In this document: piece by piece, positions 61,150-64,000 of the stretch | How the letters are laid out: every line of letters begins with the position of its first letter | How positions within the stretch are numbered: position 1 is the stretch's first letter | DNA from: Streptomyces aurantiacus | Lineage (GTDB): Bacteria; Actinomycetota; Actinomycetes; Streptomycetales; Streptomycetaceae | Direction of reading: 5' to 3' | Assembly (NCBI RefSeq): GCF_027107535.1 | Contig: NZ_CP114283.1 | Location: 620,001-684,000, forward strand | Length of the DNA: 64,000 nucleotides | Program-made: the position numbers and the translations under genes | The notes under the pieces: model-generated | Told to the model about the DNA's origin: nothing | Database searches by the model: none | The model's input: the letters and a program-made list of their open reading frames with translations, nothing else

Positions 61150-61886
61150 GCGACGCGAACGGCAACGGCACGAACCCCGAGAAGGACCTCGGCGCCTCCA
61201 ACCTGCCGGGCCAGCGCGGCGACGGCGGGGAGGAGATCCGCGTCCAGCGCGGCATGTTCGGCGCCAACAACGGCGGGGACACCTCCGGCTACGGCGGCCT
61301 GGTCCGCTCGATCCGTCTTCCCGGCCCGGCGTCCCGCCCGTACGGCGGCTGGTTCGACGAGGTCGCCGACGAGCTCGAGGGCGCCCTGGAGGAACAGGGG
61401 CTCGTCCCGGAGAACGCGATCGAGAAGACGATCGTCGACCGCGACGAGATGACCTTCCACATCGACCGCGAGCACCTGCTCCGCGTCGCCCGGACCCTGC
61501 GCGACGACCCGGCCCTGCGCTTCGAGCTGTGCACCGGAGTGAGCGGAGTCCACTACCCGCAGGACAAGGGCCGCGAGCTGCACGCCGTCTACCACCTGCG
61601 CTCGATCACCCACAACCGGCTGATCCGCCTCGAAGTCAGCGCCCCGGACAGTGACCCGCGCATCCCGTCCCTCGTCTCGGTCTATCCGACGAACGACTGG
61701 CACGAGCGCGAGACGTACGACTTCTTCGGCATCGTCTTCGAGGGCCACCCGGCACTGACGCGGATCATGATGCCGGACGACTGGCAGGGCTTTCCGCAGC
61801 GCAAGGACTATCCCCTCGGCGGCATCGCCGTCGAGTACAAGGGCGCCCAGATCCCGGCTCCGGACCAGCGGAGGTCGTACTCATGA
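61146..61886 (+). CDS. nuoC: NADH-quinone oxidoreductase subunit C
   Basis: The 246-aa peripheral subunit of complex I. The C-terminal signature [20 protein letters not shown] and [19 protein letters not shown] is intact. The first about 75 residues ([20 protein letters not shown] onward) are a low-complexity extension, usual in actinobacteria. GTG start overlaps nuoB; the stop overlaps nuoD (ATGA). Confidence 0.96.
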
Positions 61887-63214
61887 GCACGTCGCACGCA
61901 TCAGCCGCCTCCGCGCGCGAGACCACCGAGGGCCACGTCTACACGGTCACCGGCGGCGACTGGGACGAGGTCGTCCAGACCGCGGCCAAGGCCGACGACG
62001 AGCGCATCGTCGTCAACATGGGCCCCCAGCACCCGTCCACGCACGGCGTGCTCCGGCTCATCCTCGAGATCGACGGCGAGACGGTCACCGAGGCCCGCTG
62101 CGGCATCGGCTACCTGCACACCGGCATCGAGAAGAACCTCGAGTTCCGTACGTGGACACAGGGCACCACCTTCGTGACGCGCATGGACTACCTGACGTCC
62201 TTCTTCAACGAGACCGCGTACTGCCTGGCCGTCGAGAAGCTCCTCGGCATCGAGGACCAGGTCCCGGACCGCGCGACGATCATCCGGGTGCTCCTGATGG
62301 AGCTGAACCGGCTCTCCTCGCACCTGGTGTGCATCGCCACCGGCGGCATGGAGCTCGGCGCCACCACGATCATGATCTACGGCTTCCGTGATCGTGAACT
62401 GATTCTCGACATCTACGAGCTGATCACCGGCCTGCGCATGAACCACGCGTTCATCCGGCCCGGCGGCCTCGCCCAGGACCTGCCCCCGGGCGCGGTGGAC
62501 CAGATCCGCGAGTTCGTGAAGAAGATGCAGAAGAACCTTCCCGAGTACGACAAGCTCGCCACCGGGAACCCCATCTTCAAGGCCCGTATGCAGGACATCG
62601 GCCACCTCGACCTGGCCGGCTGCATGGCCCTGGGTGCCACGGGTCCGATCCTGCGGTCCGCGGGCCTCCCGCACGACCTGCGCAAGGCGCAGCCGTACTG
62701 CGGCTACGAGACGTACGACTTCGACGTCCCGACCACCGACACCTGCGACGCGTACGGGCGCTTCCTCATCCGGCTGGAGGAGATGCGCCAGTCGCTGGCG
62801 ATCGTCGAGCAGTGCCTGGACCGGTTGCAGCCCGGTCCGGTCATGGTCACCGACAAGAAGATCGCCTGGCCCGCCCAGCTCGCGCTCGGCCCCGACGGCC
62901 TCGGCAACTCGCTCGACCACATCAAGAAGATCATGGGCACCTCCATGGAGGCCCTGATCCACCACTTCAAGCTGGTGACCGAGGGCTTCCGCGTACCGCC
63001 GGGACAGGCGTACGCGGCCGTCGAGTCACCCAAGGGGGAACTCGGGGTGCACGCCGTGTCCGACGGAGGCACCCGCCCCTACCGGGTCCACTACCGGGAC
63101 CCGTCCTTCACCAATCTGCAGGCCATGGCGGCGATGTGCGAGGGCGGCCAGGTCGCCGACGTCATCGTCGCCGTCGCGTCCATCGACCCCGTGATGGGAG
63201 GCGTCGACCGGTGA
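61883..63214 (+). CDS. nuoD: NADH-quinone oxidoreductase subunit D
   Basis: The 443-aa 49-kDa-type subunit that forms the quinone site with NuoB. Signatures: [15 protein letters not shown], the [12 protein letters not shown] block, [12 protein letters not shown], and the end [12 protein letters not shown] overlaps nuoC; the stop overlaps nuoE (GTGA). Confidence 0.97.
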   Translation: MSTSHASAASARETTEGHVYTVTGGDWDEVVQTAAKADDERIVVNMGPQHPSTHGVLRLILEIDGETVTEARCGIGYLHTGIEKNLEFRTWTQGTTFVTRMDYLTSFFNETAYCLAVEKLLGIEDQVPDRATIIRVLLMELNRLSSHLVCIATGGMELGATTIMIYGFRDRELILDIYELITGLRMNHAFIRPGGLAQDLPPGAVDQIREFVKKMQKNLPEYDKLATGNPIFKARMQDIGHLDLAGCMALGATGPILRSAGLPHDLRKAQPYCGYETYDFDVPTTDTCDAYGRFLIRLEEMRQSLAIVEQCLDRLQPGPVMVTDKKIAWPAQLALGPDGLGNSLDHIKKIMGTSMEALIHHFKLVTEGFRVPPGQAYAAVESPKGELGVHAVSDGGTRPYRVHYRDPSFTNLQAMAAMCEGGQVADVIVAVASIDPVMGGVDR

Positions 63215-64000
63215 CCACCACTCCTTCCGAGCAGGGCGTACAGCCGCAGGGCGTCAGCCTGGGCATGCCCCAACTGCCCCCGCCCGCGTACCCGGACGAC
63301 GTCCGGGCCCGGCTCGAGGCGGACGCGCGCGAGGTCATCGCCCGCTACCCGGACTCCCGGTCCGCCCTCCTTCCGCTGCTGCATCTCGTGCAGTCGGAGG
63401 AGGGCCATGTCACGCGCACCGGACAGCGGTTCTGCGCGGAGATGCTCGGCCTCACCACGGCCGAGGTGACCGCGGTCGCGACCTTCTACTCCATGTACCG
63501 CCGCAAGCCGAGCGGTGACTACCAGGTGGGCGTGTGCACCAACACGCTGTGCGCGGTCATGGGCGGCGACGCGATCTTCGAGGCACTCCAGGACCACCTC
63601 GGTGTCGGCAACGGCGAGACCACCGGCGACGGCTTGGTCACCCTGGAGCACATCGAGTGCAACGCGGCCTGCGACTTCGCGCCGGTCGTGATGGTCAACT
63701 GGGAGTTCTTCGACAACCAGACCGTGGCGAGCGCGAAGAGCCTCGTCGACGACCTGCGCGCGGGAACACAGGTCGAGCCGACGCGCGGTGCCCCCCTGTG
63801 CTCCTTCAAGGACACCGCCCGCATCCTGGCGGGCTTCCCCGACGAGCGGGCCGGCGCGGTCGAGGCGAGCGGCGGCGCGGGCCCCGCCTCGCTGATCGGC
63901 CTCCGGCTGGCCAAGGGGGAGACGGGCTCCGCCCGCGTCGTGCACCCGCGAGGGTCCGGAACTCCCCAGGACGAAGCGCCGCACGCCCCGTCCCCGGCCG
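63211..64000 (+). CDS. nuoE: NADH-quinone oxidoreductase subunit E, 3' end outside window
   Basis: 263 codons of the 24-kDa [2Fe-2S] subunit are present and the frame is open at the edge. Cluster ligands: CTNTLC and, later, CNAACDFAP (the Cx4C...Cx3C pattern). [16 protein letters not shown] and [16 protein letters not shown] are typical. The C-terminal stretch from about residue 190 is an actinobacterial extension of low complexity. GTG 63211 overlaps nuoD. Confidence 0.95.
   Translation, partial: MTTTPSEQGVQPQGVSLGMPQLPPPAYPDDVRARLEADAREVIARYPDSRSALLPLLHLVQSEEGHVTRTGQRFCAEMLGLTTAEVTAVATFYSMYRRKPSGDYQVGVCTNTLCAVMGGDAIFEALQDHLGVGNGETTGDGLVTLEHIECNAACDFAPVVMVNWEFFDNQTVASAKSLVDDLRAGTQVEPTRGAPLCSFKDTARILAGFPDERAGAVEASGGAGPASLIGLRLAKGETGSARVVHPRGSGTPQDEAPHAPSPA

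Overview
The window looks like a piece of a Streptomyces chromosome. It is strongly G+C-rich, uses many GTG and some TTG starts, and has dense GTGA/ATGA stop-start overlaps. It carries two futalosine-pathway menaquinone genes (mqnA, mqnC), a geranylgeranyl-reductase-type protein and the start of an actinobacterial nuo operon. From memory, the framework (cold-shock gene, mqnA, kinase, FtsK-type ATPase ... tad ... mqnC ... menG ... nuo) resembles the S. coelicolor core around SCO4505-SCO4566. I could not check that here.

Layout. 0-5.3 kb: end of an acyl-CoA synthetase gene, a cold-shock gene, mqnA and a membrane Ser/Thr kinase. 5.4-18.9 kb: a type VII secretion (T7SS) region. It holds a large FHA-containing EssC/EccC-type ATPase, a divergent WXG100-like gene, and two cassettes made of a WXG100-like protein, a large helical plus membrane effector-like protein, a pair of about 200-aa soluble proteins and a membrane protein. 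The first cassette is clearly lower in G+C. 19-22 kb: a lipoprotein plus secreted-protein operon, two small genes and a short GntR regulator. 22.2-29.2 kb: an Rhs polymorphic-toxin island. It has a full-length Rhs protein whose N-terminus matches the T7SS effectors, an adjacent candidate immunity gene, an orphan candidate immunity gene, a broken Rhs repeat fragment and a broken duplicate of a neighbouring gene.

29.8-36.4 kb: a Tad/Flp-type pilus operon (CpaB-like, TadZ-, TadA-, TadB- and TadC-like proteins, pilin and pseudopilins). Two Tad-associated candidates, a LysM/BTAD membrane protein and the prepilin peptidase, sit at 44.2-48.0 kb. Between these parts lies a patchwork of accessory DNA: a WXG100-like gene, a broken relative of the T7SS-linked soluble proteins, an ene-reductase, an IS1380-like remnant, an aldehyde dehydrogenase with a divergent XRE regulator, a truncated JAB-ThiF (ubiquitin-like pathway) remnant, and a second copy of the lipoprotein plus secreted-protein operon. 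48-64 kb returns to core functions: mqnC, a GH18-like lipoprotein, a polysaccharide deacetylase/glycosyltransferase with acyltransferase, menG, a geranylgeranyl reductase, an NlpC/P60 hydrolase and nuoA-nuoE (cut by the window end).

How the genes fit together. The strongest theme is a T7SS effector system. One EssC-type motor is accompanied by four WXG100-like proteins. Three large proteins share an N-terminal DWHxL...DPxPGD block, a helical region and a membrane hairpin, but have different C-termini. A family of about 200-aa soluble proteins (five intact members, two broken copies) travels with them. A second theme is respiration: menaquinone synthesis and tailoring genes lie close to complex I, whose promoter region carries a Rex-operator-like palindrome. 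All functional statements rest on reading motifs by eye. No database search or structure prediction was run.
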